Part shown: piece by piece, positions 1 through 7,597 of the stretch
How the letters are laid out: every line of letters begins with the position of its first letter
Position numbering within the stretch: position 1 is the first letter of the stretch
NCBI GenBank assembly: GCA_039714835.1
Contig: JBDLIN010000102.1
Coordinates: forward strand, 1 to 12,720
Length of the DNA stretch: 12,720 bases
Direction: 5' to 3'
From: SZUA-22 sp039714835
GTDB taxonomy: Bacteria; Bacteroidota; Ignavibacteria; Ignavibacteriales; Melioribacteraceae
The notes under the pieces: model-generated
Seen by the model: only the letters and a program-made list of their open reading frames with translations
Database searches by the model: none
What the model was told of the DNA's origin: nothing
Translations under genes and position numbers: made by a program

Positions 1-6
1 AAGCAT

Positions 7-1500
7 CTAGTCCCTGCTCAGATACTCAACCATCAATCTAACACCAAATCCGGTATTATACTTTTCAGTATAGCTTCTGAATTTATGTTTCAATGCTGGT
101 CCGGCTAAATCTACATGTGCCCAAGGTATTTTTTTATCAACAAATTTTTCTAGGAATTTACCGGCAGTTATTGCACCACCCCATCGTGGACCGAGATTAT
201 TTGTATCAGCTATTTCACTTTTCAGACCTTCATTAAAATCATCCCAGAATGGAAGTCTCCATACTCTTTCGAAAGTTCTATTACCCGAATCAACCAATGA
301 CTTTGCTAATGAATCATCTTTTGTAAATAGTCCGGCAGTAAACTCACCAAGAGCGACAACAACTGCACCTGTTAAAGTCGCAAAATCAATCATCTCATCC
401 GGTTTTAATTTTGAAGCATACTCCAATGCATCAGCAAGTATCAACCTACCTTCAGCATCTGTGTTTTTCACTTCAATTGTTTTGCCACTCGATGTTGAAA
501 TTATATCCCCCGGTTTGTAAGCTCTTCCGGATATCATATTCTCGACTGCTGGTATAATCCCAATTATTTCAATAGGTAATTTGAGTTTAGCTGCTGCCAT
601 AATCGTCCCAATTACCGTAGATGCTCCAGCCATATCAGCATTCATTTCAGTCATCGAATCTGACGGCTTAATTGAATAACCTCCTGAATCATATGTTACA
701 CCCTTGCCAACTAGAGCGATCTTTTTCAGTGACTTACCACTTGGTTTATATTTCAAGATAAGCAAATGCGGTGGATTATCACTTCCTTCAGCAACTGCAA
801 GTAGCGAATTCATTTTTCGTTTTTTTAATTCAGCTTTATTAAAAGTAGTGACTTTTACACCGAGGGGTAAAAGAAGTCTTCTGCTTCGCTTTACTAACTC
901 GCTTGGTGTAAGTGTAATAGCAGGTTCATTAGAAAGATCCTTCGCAAAATCAACTGAAGATAAAATCTGCTCTCCAATTTTAATAGCTGAATTAATATCA
1001 CGTGAATCTGATTTGAAATTAACTCCTAATTTCTTAGGAGTCTTCTTATCAGATTTATATTTATCAAACACATAATTTCCAAGATGAACACCCTCAACAA
1101 ATGTTTGGCAGAAATATTTAGGACTACTAAAATGATCTTTAAATAATTCGAACTTAGGTAGTCCAACTTGAATGTTATTTATGTTTTCATCTTTCAGACC
1201 AATGATCATTTTTGACATTAGATCTCTAAATTTATCAGAATCAAATTTTTCATCAGGTATCACTTTTGTCAGAATCACAAAGTCAGGCTTACCTGAAGGA
1301 TTGGCAAAGCGAATTTCATCTTTTGTCTCTGAAAGAAATGATTTCTTTAAACTTTGATTAATAGAAATATTTGAGGTCTTTATAAAATCATCGAGATCTT
1401 TAGAAAGTTTACTTTTATCCGAGAAAATTTTTATTAGTAATGAATTTAATTTATTTGAAAAGTCAGTCTTGCTGCTTGTGATCTGAAGATTAAAGATCAT
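7..1500 (-). CDS. pepA: M17 leucyl aminopeptidase (PepA-type)
   Basis: Cytosolic zinc/manganese-dependent aminopeptidase that removes N-terminal residues from peptides, used in peptide turnover. The 497 residues match the usual length of about 500. Residues 1-150 are a poorly conserved N-terminal domain; the catalytic domain spans about 180-490. Metal and catalytic residues are visible: K266 and D271 in GKGVTYDSGG, K278 in SIKPS, D289 in NADMAGAS, and the family signature NTDAEGRLILADAL (346-359) with D348, E350 and R352. All family residues needed for activity are therefore present. The ATG at 1500 is preceded by a purine-rich AGAGAGA but no strong Shine-Dalgarno. It lies 14 bases after the DHH phosphoesterase stop, so co-transcription with that gene is likely. 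The stop is TAG at 9-7. The family call is firm; the peptide preference cannot be read from sequence. Confidence 0.95.
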   Translation of the reverse strand: MIFNLQITSSKTDFSNKLNSLLIKIFSDKSKLSKDLDDFIKTSNISINQSLKKSFLSETKDEIRFANPSGKPDFVILTKVIPDEKFDSDKFRDLMSKMIIGLKDENINNIQVGLPKFELFKDHFSSPKYFCQTFVEGVHLGNYVFDKYKSDKKTPKKLGVNFKSDSRDINSAIKIGEQILSSVDFAKDLSNEPAITLTPSELVKRSRRLLLPLGVKVTTFNKAELKKRKMNSLLAVAEGSDNPPHLLILKYKPSGKSLKKIALVGKGVTYDSGGYSIKPSDSMTEMNADMAGASTVIGTIMAAAKLKLPIEIIGIIPAVENMISGRAYKPGDIISTSSGKTIEVKNTDAEGRLILADALEYASKLKPDEMIDFATLTGAVVVALGEFTAGLFTKDDSLAKSLVDSGNRTFERVWRLPFWDDFNEGLKSEIADTNNLGPRWGGAITAGKFLEKFVDKKIPWAHVDLAGPALKHKFRSYTEKYNTGFGVRLMVEYLSRD

Positions 1501-1514
1501 ATATTATCTCTCTA

Positions 1515-2507
1515 CTATTTATATTCTTTTACAAATTTATTTGCTTCGTTCAATACTTTTTCAATTGCTGATTTTAATTCTAAACCGTGAATTCTAGCTC
1601 CAGCAGCGTGGAAATGACCGCCTCCATTAAATCTTTTAGCTAATTCATTTACTGGGACTTTTTTAACTGAACGAAAACTTACTTTTACTACATCATCCAT
1701 TTCAAAGAAGAAGATTCCAACTTCAACACCCTTAATTGTCAAATTATAGTTAACAAATCCTTCAACATCTTCTTCATCTGTTTCTGTTTTAGTAAGATCT
1801 GATTTACTAATGACCATATATGATATTTTACCTTCATCAGCAATGGTTAATGAACTAAGTGCAATTCCGAGTAGTTGAATTCGATTTGCTGTTCCCTGCT
1901 CATAAACTTCTCTATAAACAAATTTCGGATCGATTCCGGTTTCCAAAAGTTGAGCCGTTAACCGATGAACATCCGGAGTTGTTCTATCAAATCTGAATGA
2001 ACCAGTATCTGTTATAATGGCAACATAAAGAGGAAGAGCAACATCATAATCAATTTGAAAATTTGAATTGATTAAAAAGTTATATATTATTTCACCAGTT
2101 GATGATTTGTTTGTATCGATTAACATCACATCAGCAAATTCTTCTGGAAATTCATGATGGTCTATACAAACTTTTTTAGCTTTACTAGTTCTTAGTTCTT
2201 CCTCCATTGAACCAGCTCTGCTTAACTGATTTAAATCAAGCGAGAAAATTACGTCTGAGCTTGAAATGAGCTCAGCATGTTTCGAGGAATCAAATAATTC
2301 AATTTCCTCATTATTGCCTAATAAAAACAATAAGAATTGTGGTGTTGGACTATGATTGATTATACGAACTTCTTTACCCAATTTTTCCAGATATCTAGCT
2401 AAAGCAAGCTCTGATCCAATGGCATCACCATCGGGATTAACATGAGTCGTTATAACAAATTTGTTATTATTTTGAATTATATCATTAATTAAGTTAAAGC
2501 TATTCAT
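1515..2507 (-). CDS. nrnA: DHH/DHHA1 phosphoesterase, NrnA-like nanoRNase / pAp phosphatase
   Basis: Member of the DHH phosphoesterase family. NrnA-type enzymes degrade 2-5 nt RNA oligomers to mononucleotides and dephosphorylate 3'-phosphoadenosine 5'-phosphate; some relatives also cleave pApA. Length 330 aa is normal. Motif I is HVNPDGDAIGS (22-32, metal ligands D26 and D28), motif II D91 in SLDLNQLSR, motif III the DHH triad at 116-118, and motif IV D167 in IITDTGSFRF. The C-terminal DHHA1 substrate domain carries GGGHFHAAG (295-303). There is no CBS or nucleotidyltransferase domain, which argues against the poly(A)-polymerase-linked or GdpP forms. The ATG at 2507 has no clear Shine-Dalgarno. 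The gene begins 83 bases after the korB stop, behind a likely terminator, and is followed 14 bases later by pepA. Family is certain; NrnA function is inferred from domain layout. Confidence 0.9.
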   Translation of the reverse strand: MNSFNLINDIIQNNNKFVITTHVNPDGDAIGSELALARYLEKLGKEVRIINHSPTPQFLLFLLGNNEEIELFDSSKHAELISSSDVIFSLDLNQLSRAGSMEEELRTSKAKKVCIDHHEFPEEFADVMLIDTNKSSTGEIIYNFLINSNFQIDYDVALPLYVAIITDTGSFRFDRTTPDVHRLTAQLLETGIDPKFVYREVYEQGTANRIQLLGIALSSLTIADEGKISYMVISKSDLTKTETDEEDVEGFVNYNLTIKGVEVGIFFFEMDDVVKVSFRSVKKVPVNELAKRFNGGGHFHAAGARIHGLELKSAIEKVLNEANKFVKEYK

Positions 2508-2537
2508 ATAATCTAAATTTATAAAGAGAGAATATTT

Positions 2538-2570
2538 AAAATAATAAAGGCGAAGAAAAATCTCCGCCCT
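2538..2570 (-). terminator. Probable Rho-independent terminator after korB
   Basis: Read on the minus strand, 2568-2549 folds as a GGCG/CGCC base stem, one mismatch, three more pairs (AGA/TCT) and a 4-base loop. It is followed directly by the T-rich run TTTATTATTTT. It starts 21-23 bases after the korB stop, the right place to end the korAB transcript. The stem is short and the T tract is broken by A residues, so some read-through into nrnA is possible. Confidence 0.6.
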
Positions 2571-2590
2571 TAAATTACAAAAGAATAATG

Positions 2591-3625
2591 TTATTCAACA
2601 GTCCAAGTGTTTCCTCTAAAGAGTAACTCCTCTAGATCTCCTTCACCAGTTGTTTCAATAATATGATCGATCTGATTTTGAACACCTTCATCATAGGTGG
2701 GTTTTAAGAACTGACGGAATACACCAATTGGAGTGGGCATATCAGGATCATCAGTCATATGTGATAACATGAATGCTCTGATTGGACTTTCATCGGTTTC
2801 ATCATGAACCCAGAGATCCTCAACAGTATGTTTATCATCATTAAGATCTACTACGACTGTTTTGAAACCATCAAGGATAATTCCCTTATCAAGATTTTTA
2901 CCAAAGATAAGAGGTTCTCCATGTTCAAGAACAACAATATTATCTTCTTTGATTTCTTTATCAGTTAAATTATTATATGCTCCATCATTAAAGATGATAC
3001 AGTTTTGATAAACTTCTAGAAAAGCGGTACCCTTATGTTTTCCTGCTCTGCTTATCATTTCCTTCATATGCTTTGTTTCTTTATCAATTGTTCTGGCAAC
3101 AAAAGTAGCTTCGGAACCAAGAGCCAATGAGGTTGGATTAAATGGATAATCAACGCTTCCAAAGGGTGTACTCTTTGTCACTTTGCCTTTTTCAGAAGTA
3201 GGTGAATACTGTCCTTTAGTTAATCCATAAATTTGATTGTTAAAAAGAATTATTTTAAGATCAATATTCTTTCTGCATGCATGAATAAAGTGGTTGCCGC
3301 CAATGCTCATTAGATCACCATCTCCAGTTGCAACCCAAACAGATAAGTCAGGACGGGCTACTTTTAATCCAGTAGCAATTGCAGGTGCTCGACCATGAAT
3401 ACCATGAATACCATAAGTGGACATATAGTAAGGAAATCGACTGGAACAACCAATACCAGCAACCCAGACAAAATTTTCCTTTTTAATTCCTAAAGTTGGA
3501 AATACTCTCTGAACTTGCGCAAGTACCGAATAATCACCACAACCAGGACACCATCTTACGTCTTGATCTGATTGAAAATCTTTTGCGGTTAAGTTCAATT
3601 CTTGAACGTCTATTTTGTCATTCAT
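2591..3625 (-). CDS. korB: 2-oxoacid:ferredoxin oxidoreductase, beta subunit (2-oxoglutarate type)
   Basis: Beta subunit of the two-subunit thiamine-diphosphate enzyme that interconverts 2-oxoglutarate (or another 2-oxoacid) + CoA and acyl-CoA + CO2, using ferredoxin. The 344 residues carry the diphosphate/Mg2+ site GDGD (101-104) through FNNQIYGLTKGQ (128-139). Cluster ligands fit the four-cysteine pattern of archaeal OFOR beta subunits: C26 and C29 in WCPGCGDY, C60 in GIGCSSRFPYY, and C209 in YQNCIIFN. So one [4Fe-4S] cluster is expected. The GCSSRFPYYMSTYG...HGRAPAIATG stretch is typical of bacterial KorB. The start codon overlaps the korA stop (ATGA, 3625-3622), implying translational coupling, and has a perfect Shine-Dalgarno. 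No separate ferredoxin-like delta subunit lies nearby. 2-oxoglutarate as substrate is inferred from resemblance to KorB; direction (reductive or oxidative) cannot be read. Confidence 0.92.
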   Translation of the reverse strand: MNDKIDVQELNLTAKDFQSDQDVRWCPGCGDYSVLAQVQRVFPTLGIKKENFVWVAGIGCSSRFPYYMSTYGIHGIHGRAPAIATGLKVARPDLSVWVATGDGDLMSIGGNHFIHACRKNIDLKIILFNNQIYGLTKGQYSPTSEKGKVTKSTPFGSVDYPFNPTSLALGSEATFVARTIDKETKHMKEMISRAGKHKGTAFLEVYQNCIIFNDGAYNNLTDKEIKEDNIVVLEHGEPLIFGKNLDKGIILDGFKTVVVDLNDDKHTVEDLWVHDETDESPIRAFMLSHMTDDPDMPTPIGVFRQFLKPTYDEGVQNQIDHIIETTGEGDLEELLFRGNTWTVE

Positions 3626-5469
3626 TTTGCACCTCCGAGTATCTCAGATATTTTTTCTGTTATCTCATATGTCTTCAATGGTAATCCTCTCATCTTGTTG
3701 AATTGAATAACAGGTAATAAATATTTGTTTCTAATAATACTGGCTAATTGGCCCAAATTATTTTCCGCAATTAATATTTTATCAAAATTTGATAATACTT
3801 CACCAAGATTCTTAGGGAAAGGATTAATATATTTGAGATGCGCTCTAGAAACTTTTAATCCCTCGTTGCGAGCAGCAATAACAGCTTCTTTGATAGAACC
3901 ATGAGTACCACCCCAACCAATTACCAAAAGTTCACCTTCTTGATCTCCGTCAATCTCTAAGTCAGGGACATCTGCCTGCATACGTTCAATTTTTTCAGCT
4001 CTTAAACGGCACATTAAATCGTGGTTTTCAGGATCATGGCTAACATTACCAGTAATATTTGCTTTTTCCAAACCACCTATTCGGTGTTCAAATCCAGGTG
4101 TGCCAGGTACCGCCCACGGTCTTGCTAGATTTTCATCTCTATCATAGGAATGAAATTCTTCAGGATTTGTGGGTCTTTTAACTTCAATTTTTTCCAACTC
4201 ATTAGCATGTGGAATCCTCCAGGGTTCAGCACCATTGGCTATATATCCATCAGTAAGTAATATAACTGGTGCCATATACTTAAGGGCTAATCGAGAGGCT
4301 TCGATAGCCATATAAAAACAATCTGAAGGAGTCGTAGCAGCGATAACAGCAACTGGGGATTCTCCACTTCTTCCATACATTGCTTGAAGTAGATCGGCTT
4401 GTTCAGTTTTTGTTGGTAATCCAGTACTTGGTCCACCACGTTGAACATTAACTATCACTAAAGGTAATTCTGTAATTACTGCTAATCCTGTTGCTTCTGT
4501 TTTTAGAGCAAGACCAGGACCTGATGTAGTAGTAATTGCAAGAGAACCTCCAAAGGATGCACCAATTGCTGAGGTAATCCCGGCAATTTCATCTTCTGCT
4601 TGTAAAGTTTTTACCCCAAATTTCTTATGTCTGCTTAAGTAGTGCAATATTTCTGAAGCAGGTGTAATTGGATAGGAACCTAAAAATAACTTTAAACCGC
4701 TAAGCTTACTAGCTGCAACAAAACCAAGAGCTGTTGCTTCATTTCCAGATATTGACCTATACGTTCCTTTTGGAAGTTCTGCTTTGGATACTCTATACCT
4801 TATTGCAAATATTTCAGTATTTTCGCTATAATAATATCCGGCTTTCAAAGCTTTTGAATTTCCACAAACTAAATTTTTTGATTTACCGAATTTTTCGTTA
4901 ACCCACTCAAGTGTAGGATCAAGGGGACGATTGAAAAGCCAGTACATGATCCCAAGAGCAAAAAAGTTTTTACTTCTTGCAACTTCTTTTGGTTTAAGAT
5001 CACAATCTTTCAGTGCCTCCATTGTCATTGTTGTGATGGCAACCGGAAAAACTCTATACCCCGATAATGAATTATCTTCAAGGGGACTTTTCTCATATTT
5101 TGCTAATTTAAGATTCTTTTTATCAAACGAATCTTTATTAGCGATGATTATGCCATTCTTTTTAAGGTTTGGTAAATTTACTTTTAGTGCTGCAGGATTC
5201 ATAGCAACTAAAACATCCGGATTATCACCCGGAGTATAGACCTGATTAGAACCGAAATGAAGTTGAAATCCACTTACACCATAAGTGGTTCCAATTGGAG
5301 CGCGAATTTCTGACGGATAGTCAGGTAATGTACTTAAATCATTCCCGACAAAAGCTGTAGTATCACTGAATTGAGTTCCGGTTAACTGCATTCCATCACC
5401 GGAATCTCCAGCAAACATGACACATACATCGGTCAGTTCCTTTATCTCCTTTGTTTTATTTTCTTCCAT
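3622..5469 (-). CDS. korA: 2-oxoacid:ferredoxin oxidoreductase, fused gamma-alpha subunit
   Basis: Partner of korB. The 615 residues have the fused gamma-alpha layout. The N-terminal gamma domain (about 12-210) begins GDSGDGMQLTGTQFSD (21-36) and continues through PDYPSEIRAP (49-58). The alpha part starts near 240 with YPITPASEIL (266-275), the motif that lines the thiamine/2-oxoacid site. It continues with LQAEDEIAGI (289-298, whose glutamate activates thiamine), TTSGPG (314-319) and the VNVQRGGPSTGLPTKTEQ region (340-357). The C-terminal part (about 510-615) is the transketolase C-terminal-like domain. Length and motifs are normal for KorA/OFOR alpha. There are no cluster-binding CxxCxxC motifs, so ferredoxin must bind as a separate protein. 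The ATG at 5469 follows a purine-rich stretch (GAGAAAGAGA). It starts 89 bases after the dsbD stop; whether a promoter lies in that gap is unclear. KorA identity is strong; the exact 2-oxoacid is inferred. Confidence 0.93.
   Translation of the reverse strand: MEENKTKEIKELTDVCVMFAGDSGDGMQLTGTQFSDTTAFVGNDLSTLPDYPSEIRAPIGTTYGVSGFQLHFGSNQVYTPGDNPDVLVAMNPAALKVNLPNLKKNGIIIANKDSFDKKNLKLAKYEKSPLEDNSLSGYRVFPVAITTMTMEALKDCDLKPKEVARSKNFFALGIMYWLFNRPLDPTLEWVNEKFGKSKNLVCGNSKALKAGYYYSENTEIFAIRYRVSKAELPKGTYRSISGNEATALGFVAASKLSGLKLFLGSYPITPASEILHYLSRHKKFGVKTLQAEDEIAGITSAIGASFGGSLAITTTSGPGLALKTEATGLAVITELPLVIVNVQRGGPSTGLPTKTEQADLLQAMYGRSGESPVAVIAATTPSDCFYMAIEASRLALKYMAPVILLTDGYIANGAEPWRIPHANELEKIEVKRPTNPEEFHSYDRDENLARPWAVPGTPGFEHRIGGLEKANITGNVSHDPENHDLMCRLRAEKIERMQADVPDLEIDGDQEGELLVIGWGGTHGSIKEAVIAARNEGLKVSRAHLKYINPFPKNLGEVLSNFDKILIAENNLGQLASIIRNKYLLPVIQFNKMRGLPLKTYEITEKISEILGGAK
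3631..3636 (-). promoter_or_regulatory. Strong Shine-Dalgarno of korB, inside the end of korA
   Basis: Minus-strand GGAGGT lies 5 bases before the korB ATG, within the last codons of korA (the GGAK end of the protein). It is the strongest ribosome site in the window. Together with the ATGA overlap it fixes the korB start and points to matched production of the two subunits. Confidence 0.85.
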
Positions 5470-5558
5470 TTTAAGTATCTCTTTCTCAAATGATACATTT
5501 ATTAATTAATTTAATAATGAAACATAATAAAGTCTTTTTCTTTAGCAAAGGAATTAAT

Positions 5559-7328
5559 TTATTCCACATCGGAAATCAGTTTTAGTAATTCTTCAGCATT
5601 CAAAAAACCTGTAATTCGGTGTATTTCTTCACCTTTTGAGTCTATTAATAAAATTGTCGGCATACCAATAATTTTAAATTTCTCTCTGATAGATGTGGTT
5701 TCATCCGACATCGTTTTTGTCATATCAACCTTGTAGGAGCGGAATTGTGATAAAGCATCTATTACTTCCGCATCAGAAAATGTTAGAGCATCAAATTCTT
5801 TACAAGGTATGCACCAGTCAGCGTAGAAATCAATTATGATTTTATCATTATTTAATGCTGCTTCATATGATTCAGTTGAATATTTTTCCCAATTAGGAGC
5901 ATTTTTCTCCACTGGCCATAACATCCAAGCTGCAGCAGCGATCATTAGTATTGAAAAAAGAGTTTTAAAAATCCGATACCCTTTCACATCATTCGCTAAT
6001 TTATCGATAAATAATAGATAAATTGCTGACCCAATCATAAAAACCGGTAATAAATATTTACTTAAAATTTTTGGTAATAGTGGATCTAGGAAATAAATTG
6101 CCATAGCGATCAAAATGAAGCCGAAAATATTTCTGACTCCTTCCATCCAAAATCCTGCCCTTGGCAAAGATTTTATTCTGCCTGAGAAAATTGCTAGGAA
6201 GAGATATGGTGTCCCAAGACCAACTGCTAAAAAGAAAAACATAATAAATCCATAAAATACATCCCCTTTTGCTGCAACATATGTAACTAAGCCTAGCACG
6301 AATGGCCCAATACATGGAGCGGCGACAATTCCCATTGTTAATCCCATAAAAAACGCACCAAATGCTCCTGAACGTGCACCACCAGCTTTTGCAACCATCG
6401 AATCAGGCATCTTAATCTCATACATACCAAACATGCTTAGTGCTAAGATTACGAAAATAGCAGCAACAAGAATTATAACAATGGGATTTTGGAGAAGTGT
6501 TCCGAACACAGCTCCACTTAACGAGGTTATTACTCCAACAACAGAATAAGTTAACGCCATTCCAAGAACATATAAAATCCCAAGTATAAATAGCTTTCCG
6601 GTTTTTCCTTCACTTTGTCCGCCGAAATAGCCAATTGTGATTGGAATTAGTGGATAAACACATGGAGTTAAATTCAGTGCTAATCCCCCAAGAAAAACAA
6701 ATATTAAACTGAGTAATAATCCGCTTGATTCTAAAGTTGCTGCTATTCCACCATTATTATCATTATTCTTCTCAACATCAGTTTTTGTATATGAGATCTC
6801 AATTGATGAGAATATTTCACTATTAATTTCATTGATTGGTGTAGAACTATCAACAACTTCTAAGGTAATTGTGGTGTCTATATCATTCGGTGCCATGCAA
6901 GTTGCATCATTACATGCTTGATAAGTTAATCTTATTGGAATTTCTAACGACCCTAATTTCGCATTTCCCGGAATTTTTATTATAGCACCTATATAAACTT
7001 CACCATCAAAAACTGAAACCGGAATTTCTGAAAAACTAAATGTAACATCTTTAGCTTGCGGAAATTTTACGATTTGAACATCAACGTCTGAGCTATCAAT
7101 AAGAATCTCGGTGGGAATAAGAAAATCTTCATTTGGAATATTTGAATTTATATGCCAGCCTTCTTCTATATCAAGTTTTACAGCAACTTTTATCTCACTA
7201 TTATTTTGCACTTGATTAAATGAACTATATACGTCTAGTTTAACCAAGTCATTTTTAATCCCAAACTGAGCATTGGTTGCTAGAAAGGCTGTCAGCACAA
7301 ACATAATTGTTAAAATATATTTTCTCAT
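5559..7328 (-). CDS. dsbD: Thiol:disulfide interchange protein DsbD (full length, three domains)
   Basis: Inner-membrane protein that carries electrons from cytosolic thioredoxin to periplasmic thiol proteins, e.g. for disulfide isomerisation or cytochrome c maturation. Residues 1-20 are a signal peptide (MRKYILTIMFVLTAFLATNA). The periplasmic N-terminal immunoglobulin-like domain (about 25-160) has redox cysteines C139 and C144 in YQACNDATCMAP. Eight hydrophobic segments follow at about 203-225, 245-266, 283-301, 322-346, 357-381, 397-414, 424-441 and 455-471, with membrane redox cysteines C223 (LTPCVYP) and C339 (AAPCIGP). The C-terminal thioredoxin domain (about 478-589) has the WCIPC site (C506, C509) and the cis-proline in GMPT (P557). 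All three cysteine pairs are intact. The N-domain pair has four intervening residues, one fewer than E. coli DsbD. The ATG at 7328 has a good AAGGAAAAG site before it. No cytochrome c maturation gene is adjacent, so its client is unknown. Confidence 0.95.
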   Translation of the reverse strand: MRKYILTIMFVLTAFLATNAQFGIKNDLVKLDVYSSFNQVQNNSEIKVAVKLDIEEGWHINSNIPNEDFLIPTEILIDSSDVDVQIVKFPQAKDVTFSFSEIPVSVFDGEVYIGAIIKIPGNAKLGSLEIPIRLTYQACNDATCMAPNDIDTTITLEVVDSSTPINEINSEIFSSIEISYTKTDVEKNNDNNGGIAATLESSGLLLSLIFVFLGGLALNLTPCVYPLIPITIGYFGGQSEGKTGKLFILGILYVLGMALTYSVVGVITSLSGAVFGTLLQNPIVIILVAAIFVILALSMFGMYEIKMPDSMVAKAGGARSGAFGAFFMGLTMGIVAAPCIGPFVLGLVTYVAAKGDVFYGFIMFFFLAVGLGTPYLFLAIFSGRIKSLPRAGFWMEGVRNIFGFILIAMAIYFLDPLLPKILSKYLLPVFMIGSAIYLLFIDKLANDVKGYRIFKTLFSILMIAAAAWMLWPVEKNAPNWEKYSTESYEAALNNDKIIIDFYADWCIPCKEFDALTFSDAEVIDALSQFRSYKVDMTKTMSDETTSIREKFKIIGMPTILLIDSKGEEIHRITGFLNAEELLKLISDVE

Positions 7329-7485
7329 TTCTTTTCCTTCTTTTTCACTTATTAGTTATTCGTTGATCTTAATTTACATACACTCGTATCAAAGCATTGT
7401 CATTTAACCGACTTAATTAACTTAAAATAAACAACAAAATGGTAATCGTAACAACTTAAATCCAAACTGGGTTGTCAACAGCTAG

Positions 7486-7506
7486 TTCCGATTCTTTCTA
7501 TCGGAA
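7486..7506. repeat. 7-bp-stem hairpin
   Basis: TTCCGAT at 7486-7492 and ATCGGAA at 7500-7506 are perfect reverse complements around a 7-base loop. No T run follows on the minus strand, so it is not a clear terminator. It lies 32 bases from the stronger hairpin in the same gap. Confidence 0.6.
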
Positions 7507-7529
7507 ACCATTCGTTAACAGAAACATTC

Positions 7530-7568
7530 AGCATCTCACGTCATGGAGTGGTCCATGACGTCCAAGCT
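7530..7568. repeat. Perfect 10-bp-stem hairpin downstream of nadE
   Basis: ACGTCATGGA (7538-7547), a 4-base loop, then TCCATGACGT (7552-7561) is a perfect inverted repeat. AGC (7530-7532) and GCT (7566-7568) pair again outside an interior loop. It sits about 37 bases past the nadE stop. On the minus strand no T run follows, so a classical intrinsic terminator is unlikely. It could stabilise the nadE mRNA 3' end or be part of a dispersed palindromic repeat. Confidence 0.7.
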
Positions 7569-7597
7569 TTTTGTTAGAACCAATTTATTTGTGTCTT

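Larger units (their letters stand above)
7464..7588. repeat. Palindromic intergenic element between nadE and dsbD
   Basis: Non-coding stretch holding two hairpins (listed separately). Its two ends look like loosely inverted copies: plus-strand ACTGGGTTGTCAACAGCT at the left and minus-strand AATTGGTTCTAACAAAAAGCT at the right share TGGTT, AACA and AGCT in register. That is the build of a small palindromic or MITE-like insertion, but the terminal match is imperfect and no target duplication is evident. The limits given are approximate. Confidence 0.35.

Noticed and set aside
1..6. ATG on the minus strand immediately after the pepA stop, with AGGGA just upstream, as the start of a further gene
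   Set aside because: Only two codons are visible before the window ends, so nothing can be supported.
704..1357. Open reading frames on the plus strand inside pepA
   Set aside because: They lie antisense to a well-supported aminopeptidase, have no recognisable domain or ribosome site, and look like shadows. The same holds for antisense frames inside korA, korB, dsbD and the ligase.
5510..5550. CTTTGCTAAAG as a terminator after dsbD
   Set aside because: The stem is only 4 A/T-rich pairs and the following sequence has no T run, so it is too weak to call.
6058..6315. Minus-strand open frame of 85 codons inside dsbD in another frame
   Set aside because: Fully contained in the conserved membrane domain of DsbD on the same strand; out-of-frame shadow.
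7473..7478. Minus-strand TTGACA as a -35 box for dsbD
   Set aside because: No acceptable -10 hexamer lies 16-19 bases downstream, and it falls within the possible palindromic element.
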